This document shows, in pieces, positions 19,801-60,457 of a stretch of DNA of 64,000 bases; within the stretch, counting starts at the first letter, position 1, and every line of letters begins with the position of its first letter. The notes beneath the pieces are model-generated. The model was not told where the DNA came from, did not search any database, and was given only the letters and a program-made list of their open reading frames with translations. The DNA lies in contig NC_135568.1 of assembly GCF_964340395.1 (NCBI RefSeq), positions 3,276,501 through 3,340,500 on the forward strand, read 5' to 3'. Made by a program: the position numbers and the translations under genes. Origin of the DNA: Glandiceps talaboti (Eukaryota; Hemichordata; Enteropneusta; Spengelidae).

Positions 19801-22800
19801 ATTACAGAGCTTATAAGCCCCCTATGAACACATCGGAACCATACCCATTACCTCTAGGCTCCTATCTTTACTGTGGTGCTAACGGATACCTGTAATTTTC
19901 TATTTCATCACCTCATGAATAAAAAAAATCAGAATGTCTTAAAAACTTCTCACGATAGACTCTGACCAATGCGTGAGGGCGCCCATTACGGACCTGGCCA
20001 GGATGGGTTGATTCTGGTATCACCTGTTGCTATTGGCAAAACAAAGAAACTGACATTTTTCACCTCTTACGTAATAAGTCGTTTTCCCTATGCCCATGGC
20101 CCAGGTCAATAATATTTTAGAAGTTTTTAATGCACAAACATGAATTTAGAACTGGTTTTTGATAATTTAAGATTAATATATATCTGCGATTGGAAATTAT
20201 TAAATGAAATACAAACATGAATATAAGCTAGATGACAGTATACATGACGAAAGTCCATTCCTCCACGGAGGTACACTAAAGAAAAGAAAAAAAGACGAAT
20301 AATCTATCTGTATGGTTGGCCGTGATTGGGCGCCCTCGCACATCGGTCTCTTATCGTGAGAAGTTTCTAGTTTCTAAGACATTCTGATTTTTTTTATTCA
20401 TGAGGTGATGAAAAAGAAAATTACGGGTATCCGTTAGCACCACAGTAAAGATAGAAGCCTAGAGGTAATGGGTATGGTTCCGATGTGTTCATAGGGGGCT
20501 TATAAGCTCTGTAATCGTCTCTGGAAGTTTGCGAGCCTTTCTATTGTTCAAATGTATGCCGAAGGTTACCGAAAAAACTGTGATTTGCTCTTCGGCAATC
20601 GTCGGCCTTTGCTTTTCACGGCAACACCGAACAAAGAAGCAAAGACCGATGGTTGCCGAAGAGCAAATCACAGTTTTCTCGGTAACCTTCGGCGTACATT
20701 TGAACAATAGAAAGGCTCGCAAACTTCCAGAGACGATTACAGAGCTTATAAGCCCCCTATGAACACATCGGAACCATACCCATCACCTCTAGGCTTCTAC
20801 CTTTACTGTGGTGCTAACGGATACCTGTAATTTTCTATTTCATCGCCTCATGAATAAAAAAAATCAGAATGTCTTAAAAACTTCTCACGATTAGGCGCTG
20901 ACCAATGCATGAGGGCGCCCATTACGGACCTGGCCAGGATGGGTTGATTCTGGTATCACCTGTTGCTATTGGCAAAACAAAGAAACTGACATTTTTCACC
21001 TCTTACGTAATAAGTCGTTTTCCCTGTGCCCATAGCCCAGGTCAATAATATTTTAGAAGTTTTTAATGCACAAACATAAAATTTAGAACTGGTTTTTGAT
21101 AATTTAATATTAATATTTATCTGCGATAGGAAATTGTTAAATGAAATACAAACATGAATATAAGCAAGATGACAGTATACATGACGAAAGTCCATTCCTC
21201 CACGGAGGTAAACTAAAGAAAAGAAAAAAAGACGAATAATCTATCTGTATGGCTGGCCGTGATTGGGCGCCCTCGCACATCGGTCTCTTATCGTCAGAAG
21301 TTTCTAGTTTCTAAGACATTCTGATTTTTTTTATTCATGAGGTGATGAAAAAGAAAATTACGGGTATCCGTTAGCACCACAGTAAAGGTAGAAGCCTAGA
21401 GGTGATGGATATGGTTCCGATGTGTTCATAGGGGGCTTATAAGCGCTGTAATCGTCTCTGGAAATTTGCGAGGGTTTCTATTGTTCAAACGTACGCCGAA
21501 TGTTACCGAGAAAACCGTGATTTGCTCTTCGGCAACCATCGGTCTTTGCTTCTTTGTTTGGTGTCGCTGTGGAAAGCAAAGGCCGATGATTCCCGAAGAG
21601 CAAATCACGGTTTTCTCGGTAACCTTCGGCGTACATTTGAACAATAGAAACCCTCGCAAACTTCCAGAGACGATTACAGAGCTTATAAGCCCCCTATGAA
21701 CACATCGAAACCATACCCATCACCTCTAGGCTTCTATCTTGCCTGTGGTGCTCACTGATTCCCGTAATTTTCTGTTTCATCACCTCATGAATAAAAAAAA
21801 TCAGAATGTCTTAAAATCTTCTCACGATTAGACTCTGACCAATGTGTGAGGGCGCCCATTACAACATACTATACTGACCGGACCGGGCCGGGATGGGTTG
21901 ATTCTGGTATCACCTGTTGCTATTGTCAAAACAAAGAAACTGACATTTTTCACCTCTTACGTAATAAGTCGTTTTTTTCTGTGCCCATGGCCCAGGTCAA
22001 TAATATTTTAGAAGTTTTTAATGCACAAACATAAAATTTAGAATTGGTTTTTGATAATTTAAGATTAATATATATCTGCGATCGGAAATTATTAAATGAA
22101 ATACAAACATGAATATAAGCTAGATGACAGTATACATGACGAAAGTCCATTCCTCCACGGAGGTAAACTAAAGAAAAGAAAAAAAGACGAATAATCTATC
22201 TGTATGGTTGGCCGTGATTGGGCGCCCTCGCATATCGGTCTCTTATCGTGAGAAGTTTCTAGTTTCTAAGACATTCTGATTTTTTTTATTCATGAGGTGA
22301 TGAAAAAGAAAATTACGGGTATCCGTTAGCACCACAGTAAAGATAGAAGCCTAGAGGTAATGGGTATGGTTCCGATGTGTTCATAGGGGGCTTATAAGCG
22401 CTGTAATCGTCTCTGGAAGTTTGCGAGTGTTTCTATTGTTCAAACGTACGCCGAATGTTACCGAGAAAACCGTGATTTGCTCTTCGGCAACCATCGGTCT
22501 TTGCTTCTTTGTTTGGTGTTGCCGTGAAAAGCAAAGGCCGACGATAGCCGAAGAGCAAATCACAGTTTTCTCGGTAACCTTCGGCGTACATTTGAACAAT
22601 AGAAAGCCTCGCAAACTACAAGAGACGATTACAGAGCTTGTAATCCACGTATGAACACATCGGAACCATACCCATTACCTCTAGGCTTCTATCTTTACTG
22701 TGGTGCTAACGGATACGTGTAATTTTCTATTTCATCGCCTCATGAATAAAAAAAATCAGAATGTCTTAAAAACTTCTCACGATTAGACTCTGACCAATAC

Positions 22801-23513
22801 GTGAGGGCGCCCATTACAACATACATGTACTATACTGACGGCCCGAGCCGGGATGGGTTGATTCTGGTATCACCAGCTGTTGCTATTGGCAAAACAAAGA
22901 AACTGACATTTTTCACCTCTTACGTAATAAGTTGTTTTCCCTGTGCCCATGACCCAGGTCAATAATATTTTAGAAGTTTTTAATGCACAAACATAACATT
23001 TAGAATTGGTTTTTGATAATTTAAGATTAATATATATCTGCGATCGGAAATTATTAAATGAAATACAAACATGAATATAAGCTAGATGACAGTATACATG
23101 ACGAAAGTCCATTCCTCCACGGAGGTAAACTAAAGAAAAGAAAAAAAGACGAATAATCTATCTGTATGGTTGGCCGTGATTGGGCGCCCTCGCACATCGG
23201 TCTCTTGTCGTGAGAAGTTTCTAGTTTCTAAGACATTCTGATTTTTTTTATTCATGAGGTGATGAAAAAGAAAATTACGGGTATCATTTAGCACCACAGT
23301 AAAGGTAGAAGCCTAGAGGTGATGGGTATGGTTCCGATGTGTTCATAGGGGGCTTATAAGCGCTGTAATCGTCTCTGGAAGTTTGCGAGTGTTTCTATTG
23401 TTCAAACTTACGCCGAATGTTACCGAGAAAACCGTGATTTGCTCTTCGGCAACCATCGGTCTTTGCTTCTTTGTTTGATGTTGCCGTGAAAAGCAATTTC
23501 CGACGATTGCCGA
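16886..23513. repeat. Tandem array of seven 0.9-0.95 kb units built from long palindromes
   Basis: Units run axis to axis at about 16886, 17781, 18735, 19689, 20624, 21561, 22516 and 23471. Each is a right arm (about 300 bp), a spacer of about 350 bp and a left arm. Adjacent arms form inverted repeats ending in GGGCGCCCTC at 17485-18077, 18439-19031, 19393-19984, 20338-20920, 21265-21857 and 22220-22812, with half palindromes at both edges. Short ORFs on both strands are repeat artefacts. It is most simply an element with long terminal inverted repeats amplified head to tail. No transposase was seen. Confidence 0.92.
17485..18077. repeat. Array palindrome 1 (593 bp), representative
   Basis: The ends read GGGCGCCCTCTCACAT and the complement of GGGCGCCCTCACACAT. 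The arms continue through the poly-A block before TCATGAGGTGATG, CACCACAGTAAAG, TTCATAGGGGGCTTATAAGC and TCGGCGTAC. The loop of about 26 nt near 17781 contains TTTGTTTGGTGTTGCCGTG. As RNA it would form a very long hairpin. Confidence 0.9.
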
Positions 23514-23654
23514 TACATTTCAAATTTGAAACAAAGAAGAGTTGCACAGTTTTGGTGAAATACATATATACGTATAGCTCGACGAATTAAACGCTACAGA
23601 ATATTTCATTTCAATCATTCCCTTGATATCCTTTGATATAAGTTTTGCTTGCTT

Positions 23655-23766
23655 TTTGCTTACTTGTTTGTTTGTTTGTTTGTATGTTTGTTAGCTTGCT
23701 TGCTTGTTTGTTAGTTAGTTAGTTTGTTTGTTTGTTTGTTTGTTTGTTTGTTTGTTTCTTTCTTTG
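23655..23766. repeat. (TTTG)n microsatellite with TTGC/TTAG interruptions
   Basis: Near-continuous GTTT repeats interrupted by CTTGC and TTAG units lie just outside the palindromic array. No gene is seen. Confidence 0.9.
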
Positions 23767-24224
23767 TTTTCTTCTTAACAATTATTTATACATACCTTTG
23801 AAGTGCAGTACCCAGACATTCACTGGTGACCATTTTCCATCAAATTCTGACAAGTTTGAGTGTAAAGAAAACGAAGCTTCGTGCAGGGATACTCAAAACA
23901 TCAAGAGATTTATCATGACATTTGATTAAATTCTACTGTGACTATTTATAATAATTAATATCAATCATTCTATGCATCTAAATATATAGAAGAAGAATAA
24001 AAGTCTATCAGAAAGAAAGAAAACTAATTATCAGTGATGACAGTCCAAGTGACAATGTGAAGATTAATCCGACTCTTTCTAAAAATACACTGAACGTGTA
24101 TGGAATACTAGTAATCAATACCTGGTCTGAGGATGCACAGAAAACGTTCTTTAATGTCTCTTTACAACTGGGAGGAGAAACAGAGAAATTCCGTCACTGA
24201 TCTGTTTATTCCTTGTCTGTGCTC

Positions 24225-24330
24225 CAAACTGATACCTGTAATTTTCTGTTTCATCGTGACATGAATGAAATAGAAAATCTTGTAACTTTGTCATGATTAG
24301 AGATCGATATGTGATCATTGTCCCATCACA
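24225..24330. repeat. Diverged relic of the array's right arm
   Basis: The segment GATACCTGTAATTTTCTGTT, then TCATCG, CATGAAT, and TCATGATTAGAG follows the order of the array arm (CCTGTAATTTTC..., CCTCATGAATAA, CACGATTAGACT). It lies 0.7 kb beyond the array edge. Confidence 0.65.
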
Positions 24331-24380
24331 GCGTACCTTGAGATTTAAATGTTTAACCACAGAGGGCGCTGTCCTCGTCA

Positions 24381-24464
24381 GGTCCACTGCCTCATTTCTG
24401 ACGCTGATGGCGCTACACTTTCGTGAGTGTAGCGCCAGCAGCGGCAGAAAGGAGGCAGGGGACC
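24381..24464. repeat. Hairpin with arms of about 38 bp
   Basis: The arm GGTCCACTGCCTC...GGCGCTACAC pairs with GTGTAGCGCCAGC...GAGGCAGGGGACC around a short loop near 24420. It follows directly after the array-arm relic. Confidence 0.85.
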
Positions 24465-25434
24465 AGACTATACGGGATAAACAGTGAGCCAAAATTAACA
24501 TCTCGGATAGAGGTTATAGAAAAGCACTTTGGTTATTTATGGTAAGCATGCGACCCATTTCTCAGAAAGTTAAAGTTCTCTGGGAAATTAGTCAGTGACG
24601 ACTTACTTCTCAAAACTGTGCTGTATGAAAACTTTCAGATCCTGTCAAAATGTGGGGGTTTGGAGGAAATATACAATGTTGTATTAATCGGTGTCCATTG
24701 AGTTTTAAAATGTTTTCATCTTATTTTCAAATACTTGTACTGTCTTGTAACCATGATTGTTGGAGAATGGGGTTAGAGTTTTAAAGATTTTCATTTCCAC
24801 ACTGCAAATGTTAAAGGGATAAAAAATATTAAAAAAACTTTTAGACACAGACATTAGTAGAAAAAATCCAAAATCCATTTTTTTTATTTCAAAGTCCAAC
24901 AAGACTACAATATCATGATCTAGAATGGAAATTATTCAATAAAATATTCAGTTGAATATATCTACACTACGGTAACACTAGTGTTATTTTTAAAATCACA
25001 AAAACAAATTCTCAGGGGAATACAAGTAATCTTTTTGAAAATGAAAATATTTTTCAACTTCAAAACTAAATGATCTAACCCCCTAAGAAATAAACTGAAT
25101 ATAAGTGGAACTTCCTGATTTGTTGAATGGATCTAATCATCCAATTATTTGGCAGTAATAATCTGAATCAACCAATCAAAATGTACATACAAAATACTCA
25201 AATTAATTACAACCCAACTTGGATGTGCAAATGAAATGGCAATATTTTGGAATCGCGGTGAGAGCTTCTATTTGATGGGCAAATAACGGGCAAAATATTT
25301 CAGTTCTGGATAGATACCTGCTGATGATGATCAGTAATTGTATGTCACCCTGTGTCTGAAATGTTTATATCAGAACACCACAACAGACTGCATTGTAACA
25401 TTGTAACAAAAACAGATTCCAAATTTGGGATGAC

Positions 25435-25945
25435 ATACCTTATATGGAAATGCATACCATATTTGGAAATGCAGGCTACATTTGGGAATGCATACCAGGT
25501 TTTGCAATGTTGACAAAATGTAAAACTGCACACCATATCTCTCAATTCACACTATTCGATGCCTACATTTGGGAATTTGTGTCAAATTGAAAACTCTATA
25601 CTTAATTCAAGAATTCCTATAAAATTTGGGACAGCATCTTATATATGTAACTTCTAACAAAATCTGTGACTGACTACAGAATCACTTGAAAATTCCTCCC
25701 AATTTTGACTATACCATATTTGGAAAACTGCACTCTCAGACCAAAGACCATATACATGGAATGACTCCCATATTTGGACAACTGTACTTTAAGACTTGAT
25801 ACCATATATGGAATGACTCCCATATTTAGACAACTGCACTTTTACACTTCATACCATATATGGAATGACTCCCATATTTAGACAACTGCACTTTAAGACT
25901 TCATACCATATATGGAATGACTCCCATATTTGTGAATACATGTAA
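25435..25945. repeat. 52-bp minisatellite and related degenerate repeats
   Basis: From 25745 the unit with GGAATGACTCCCATATTT and ACAACTGCACTTT repeats at 52-bp spacing (25761, 25813, 25865, 25917). Upstream, from 25435, looser CATATTTGGAAATGCA units occur. Confidence 0.85.
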
Positions 25946-26462
25946 CAGTGTGCAAGACATGCCTTCTTTTTTGATTAGTTTTCATTCAAAATACTCTTAG
26001 CTATATCACTATAAACACAGTCTTCGCTAATTGGAGAGAAATACACCTTATAAATACCAAAGTTAAATACATAATATTCTGAGTATAAAAAGTCTGTAGA
26101 GTTTTAGTACTTATACTATTTCATTCAAACAGTACAGTTATAAAATAAACACTGTAGAACAAATGGCATAAGACAGGCAACCAAGACAAATCTGTCAGAA
26201 AACCTAACAATTCTATAAATACAAGAAAATTCACATCTTTCTTTCTGTACTATACATTCCAGTACACTTTCAAAAAATATTTGAATGGAAAACAGAGAAG
26301 AAAAATTCAGGAATACCATACACTGAAGTAGAGTAAAAGCTCAGAATATTATCAATAAATATACACATACAAAGCTAAGGTATGGCTTCAGTGACATCAC
26401 AGAATTATAATTTGCATGGCAATTGTGATTGGTTCAAATCAACAGATTTGCATATTCATATT

Positions 26463-26816
26463 ACTAATGTTAGTTTTTATATAGCATTTTCCCACGCTGC
26501 TAAAAGCTCTTTACAATTATTACACTGGCATGGACCTAAAGTGGAACAATGTCCCTTTCTCAATTCCCTGGGGAGCATTAATCCGTTGCAGCCTCTTGAG
26601 TTCATAGGACTAAAACATTCACTTTGCAACTTCTATCCTACCAGGTCCCTAATAAAACAGTTGGGTTGACAGGGGCATAATAGTGATTCACATCTTGCCC
26701 TATCTGCACATGATATATTCAGAAGCAAACGGCTGCGGCAAGGCCCAAACCTGCAACCTGCATATTCCGAACCAGCCACTCTAACCATTTGTCCATCATA
26801 CCTCCACATATTCATG
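26463..26816 (-). mobile_element. Reverse copy of the first SINE family
   Basis: Read on the minus strand, the head TGGACAAATGGTTAGAGTGG and B-box-like GCAGGTTTGGGCC lie near 26740-26800. GCTCCCCAGGGAATTGAG is near 26560, and a TATATAAAA-type tail ends near 26465. It is diverged from the copy at 5928. Confidence 0.78.
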
Positions 26817-29010
26817 TCGGTCAATCACCTTTCAGTACTTTTACACCTATTTGAATACCATAGTGACCTGTTACCTCTTAGTTAGCTTGATTTTTCTGAC
26901 AAGATCTTAATTTTCAGATTGAAGGACTATGAGCTTAAAATGTTAGATTTGCATATGAAAAAAACCCACAACTAGTATATCACAAAACTATACACCAAAA
27001 GGTGCAAAGCGAGTAAAAATTTGAGGAACATATCAACCCATAAACTGAAGCATGATGTAGAGATTACATAGAAGGTAACCTTTCCACCCCTATTTCATCT
27101 AAGAATTAGAATCACCCATGAATAAACAATGGGGGTCATACCATATCACTCTAACAGTAGGGGTTTTTTGAAGGAAAACAATGTCTGTGTTGTCACTAAA
27201 AGATTACAAACATTGCATTGTCTTGGCAAACCATTAGGTAGTAGATTTAAGAAGATCTAAAACATGATTCACAGAAGATATTGCTATATTTCAGTTAGTT
27301 AATAATGATGATGACGATGAAAAATGGAACATGATTTTTATACTTGAAAATAATATTCCATCCAAATTATTTCTCTCCACAATTTCATAATCAGTGTTTA
27401 CATATGATATTCTAACCACCCCTATAAATACAGAAGTGGAGTGATCCACTAATCTATTGACAACGAGATCATACCAATCAGTGAGAAAATGGGTGTAGAC
27501 TGCTATGGTATGGTGAATGACAAATTCAGGTATTATAGAAAATTTGCTGGAAAACTACTATTGCGATATTACACAGTTTTGACCCAGGTTTAGAACCCTA
27601 GTCTTTGAGAGAATGAAATCTGTTAAATGTGTATGGTTTCAAATATGCTGCATCATAATCTTGATTGGGAACCAAAGGAAAATAGCATGTAAAATCAGTA
27701 AAATTTTGCAACTTGCTTTCCTAAACAAAAACTCTACTAACATGTTTGCAATTTACAGTAAAATTCTTATCAGGAGACATGATTTAGTTTCATTTATGTA
27801 ATTATCAGATACCATTCAGCAATCAAGTACCAATAACTTCTTCTTTTTTTTGTTATTTCAACTAAAGTTAAACTTTGCAATAACTTTTCTTAACACCCAC
27901 ATAAACAAGGAATAAAACATACACATAAATGCCCTAAAAAGACCTCACATTCTGAATGAAAAATATACGAAAAATCCAAAATGTTAATAAATAAGAACAT
28001 CCTGTAAAAAGATTTTAAGTTTTCAAGTGTCATTTCTTTTTGATGATGACAAACAACTTAGATTGGATTTTGAAACATGTACAAATACACTGTTAGTTAT
28101 ATCTATAATCTATCAAGGAAAAAAAATGCAATGAAACCAAGCTATCTTGACATTTTTTTGATAAATTTTTGACAGCATATCAATTTCTACTCTTTAGCTA
28201 GTTTGTCATTCTAGAATAATGCTATGGATCAGTAAGTGGTGTTGAAACTTCTGATCCCATGGAGTTAAAAGTAGTTTTTGTTATTACAAAGATGACGTTT
28301 ATTACCAACATGATAAACACTTTTAGAATCATGTGTATTCACAAACATAACTTTCAGGTTAGCAACATGGTTATCTACAATGGGAGTCCTAATAGTAATA
28401 CACCAAAATCTGGTTATCAGAAAAACAAAAGAATGTACAGTTTAGCCACTAGGAGTGCTGTTAGGCCATTTTCTCCCTACCAGCAAAAAACAAAAGATTG
28501 TGCAGTTTTACCACTAGAGGCGCTGTTCAAGATCAGGTTTCAATGATCAAAAAGGCAAATAAACACGTACTCTATGGAGATAGATAGCTTGATTTCACTG
28601 TCAACATGTACCTTACCCTGGTTACCAAATTGATTACTATCCTATATCTACTTCTACAACCGAATATCATATTAAAATGCTCCTCAAAATCATCACACGG
28701 TCCCTCCCTTTGCAAGGACATAAAGTGATTTGATTGTACTTTTCCTGTTTATCTGTAGCTATATCAAATATTACACAATTAAAAATGATCTTAGTAGTTC
28801 AATGTTTAGTTGAATTCCCCTGGTTTTAGTACTTCGAATACAATAATCCTGTATATATGGCTATAAAAATAAACCACTCTGAAAAAGCAACCCTTCCCAT
28901 CCCTCTATTCCTAGAATGGAATGGTCTAAAATGAAGACCATTCCAAATAAGGAAACGTAGCAGTGCAAAGTTCAAATGTCATGTGAGGGTATATTTTTTA
29001 GCACATGTTG

Positions 29011-57463
<28,453 letters not shown>

Positions 57464-58239
57464 GTTTGGATGTTATTGTGATCAACAACTTACAAGATTT
57501 TCAAATCTAGTTGCCAGTGGAAGACAACTCCAAAACCTATAAATAGATAAAAACATGAAATTTAGTTTTAAAAACCTTAATATGTACTGAGAACATTAAA
57601 CATTAGACCATAACTAATATTGTATAACACTGTGCACGATTAGAGTTTTACAGCATCATAGGGTTGGTTGGCTGCCCTCTATAGTCAGAAGTTGAAAGTC
57701 AAAATATCGTTTGTTTTTACTTGTGTTTACAACAAGAAATGTATGTGCATCCAAGGTATCCTTTGATGTGAGAGTGGTTGTAATGTTTCCCATATTCTGA
57801 AATCACATGCACGATTTTGTGCCAGGTTTGAAAGAAATCAGATATTGCATGTCTGAGAAATGACAGACAGACGCACAGACAGAGCCCATTGTAATACTTG
57901 GACTAATAGGCTCTCCTTCAGGGACTAAGAAAACAGTTTCAGAAAAAGTTCACGTACAGTTTTAATTTTAATTAAACTTGTACACATTTTGATGAATTCA
58001 CTGTATAAGGACAACTCAAAACCAGTATATTCAATTTCAACAAAATAATATTTTCATAATTATCACTAAATTTTACTTCATATTCCAACTTTGAAGAATA
58101 TGCTGTTATGTACACACATGTAAGATACTATCACCTCGTTAGCTAACAGACTTTGCTATCTGATACAACAGATAGACTTTTCTAGCAAATGATCATATCA
58201 AGCCTAACAGGCAAGTTTCTGGGTAGCCTGAAATCCATG

Positions 58240-58305
58240 CGGATGGGGATTTTGAATTTGTTATTTCCCCATGGGAAGTCAAAATTCAAACCCCAATCGC
58301 CTAGA
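58240..58305. repeat. Short hairpin
   Basis: GGGGATTTTGAATTTG pairs with CAAAATTCAAACCCC across a TTTCCCCATGGGAA turn. It lies upstream of the MAGUK start. Confidence 0.75.
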
Positions 58306-59868
58306 TTCTACGATAGTTTCTGGATTACTTAATGAAGAACTACTTGATGAGAGTAAATTTTTCTAGAAGGGCAACGATATAAAATCATGTACAGCTCAGT
58401 TACATACTGTTTGTATTATGGCTAAATGGGATCTCCCTTACAATGTATATTTCATGATTTCATGCAAATTTTGTTGAATTCACGATCAGTCATGTACATG
58501 TATTAGTGTTTTCCTTTGCCAATTCATTAACACTAATAAATGCTGTTCTTACTTATTTTGATTTTTCTATCGTCCCAAACCTCATACAAATCTATTTCAC
58601 AGACACTAATTTATTGATTTGTGAATGACTCCCAGCTTTGCAGTTTGGACCCTTAACTTTCAGACTTTGCATCCCAATGATCCCCCCCTCCCCCCCAATC
58701 CAACCCACCATATACAAATAAAATACTATAATGAACATTCTATTAAAAGAACCTCACTTTCAATACATGCTTCACTATACAGACCATCTCATTATAACAA
58801 ACCTTTTACATGTCTCCCAGCGTGTTCATTATACAGAGGTCATAGCAGATTATTTGTTCATGGAAAACCGCAGGAATCGACTACTGGCATACAACGTAAC
58901 ATTTGACATTTCTTTGTATTCATCCAAACTCAGCAAGGATAAAAGTATTGTCAGTTCTGGTGCACTTATCGTCTCCAACACAATTTAGAACACACTGAGT
59001 GAGCTATGGGAGTTCTGGCTTTCTATGTTGTCTAGTTCACTCAAGTCAGAGTTGAGTAAGGTGCAGCTACATGTCTTAACAATGATACCTAAGGGCAAGC
59101 TAACATCACATGTAACAGTGTTCTAATATACGTGTACCTACAATGTAGCTAGCTACATGCAGAATATTGAATTTCCAGAAAATTAAAATCAGACAAAGTT
59201 AATTCAATTTCTACTCTACCCTGAATTTTTAACTACATGTAGTTAATATTATCTTTTTTGTTTTAAAAAAATTCTTACAAAATTGTCTTTCTTATTCTTA
59301 ACCCTTTCCTTGCTTGATGAAATTTAAATATTTAATTCAACAAGTTGTCATCTTCCCAATGATTGATTTGATTTATGACTGTATAGTGCCAAATTTCACC
59401 ATCTATATCATCAGAATTTTGCTAAAGAGACTGAGTACTCGGCAATGACAGGCAAACATTGTAATATTGCTAAAATATATTTTTAATATTATATGTGTTA
59501 TCATTTCTATTATACTGACTTCTCATTATGACTTGTGAATTTCATACTTAACTGACTATTTCAAGGTGGAAGTCAAATGAGTCTTTTTTGGACTATAAAA
59601 ATAGTTTATCAAGTAACATGCATTGCCTAACAAGATGTTAAATATCTTCTATCATACACATCACCAATATTCAACCCTTTTAATAAATAGACAAAAAGTA
59701 ATAATACAAATATTATATGATTAAGTGAGTAGAAATAGACTATAGGGTGATTGCATATCACAATACAAATATTCCATCCCCAATACATACACAGAATATT
59801 GTTATTACCCTAACAGGTAATCTACTATCTATCAATCACTAATTATACATTACAAACACATCTCAGCT

Positions 59869-59883
59869 GGCGGCCATCTTGCC
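59869..59883 (-). promoter_or_regulatory. YY1/TISU-like site
   Basis: The minus strand reads GGCAAGATGGCCGCC, one base off the TISU consensus SAASATGGCGGC and a good YY1 core. It lies 2.4 kb upstream of the MAGUK ATG on the correct strand, so it may mark a first exon. The ATG inside would give only MAAS before a stop. Confidence 0.35.
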
Positions 59884-60276
59884 GTGGAGGTAAAATACAA
59901 TAATTGCGTCTACAGAAAACAAGCAATTTGCTAACTGATTTATTATACATAAAGAATGTTTTCATGGCATAGTGCCATCATATAATTGTACAAAGACATT
60001 GTATCAATTAATCATACATATATCTTATATTAATAATTCACTCCTACTTAGTAATTTATTATTAAAACATGACAAATAAGTATACCTAAATATATATATT
60101 CTATGGTCGGAATAGGCCACGTCATTTGAGAGTTGGGTTTCCCTTGAAAATAACAGTAAAATAGTCGGTAGTGCCTATTTACTGTGAGAATAATTCAAAA
60201 TGCTTTAAAAAGTCCATTCATGGTGCGAAACTAGTCAAAGATTCAAGACATTTTTGCACTGATTTACTACTATATA

Positions 60277-60457
<181 letters not shown>

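Larger units (their letters stand above)
23514..29010. other. Intergenic region between convergent AP4B1 and MAGUK genes
   Basis: Apart from the microsatellite, relic, hairpin, minisatellite and SINE listed separately, I see no exon-like reading frame. The part nearest 29010 is probably the MAGUK 3' UTR. A reverse-strand AATAAA (TTTATT near 28299) is one candidate poly(A) signal. CTCF-like motifs are at 24357 and 28511. Confidence 0.6.
57537..60250 (-). other. 5' flank or 5' UTR intron of MAGUK gene
   Basis: No coding exon is recognised. Bases 57800-57910 resemble 29420-29580 (TATTGCATGTCTGAGA, ACAGACAG, CCCATTGTAA), another dispersed repeat. The transcription start is unknown. Confidence 0.5.

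Noticed and set aside
17646-22654. Paired 77-codon ORFs on both strands at every palindrome axis
   Set aside because: They mirror each other because the DNA is palindromic; the same peptide on both strands is a geometric consequence, not evidence of a gene.
58625-58988. Overlapping forward ORFs of 85-93 codons
   Set aside because: Low-complexity start (CCCCCC tract) and no conserved motif; both frames open by chance.
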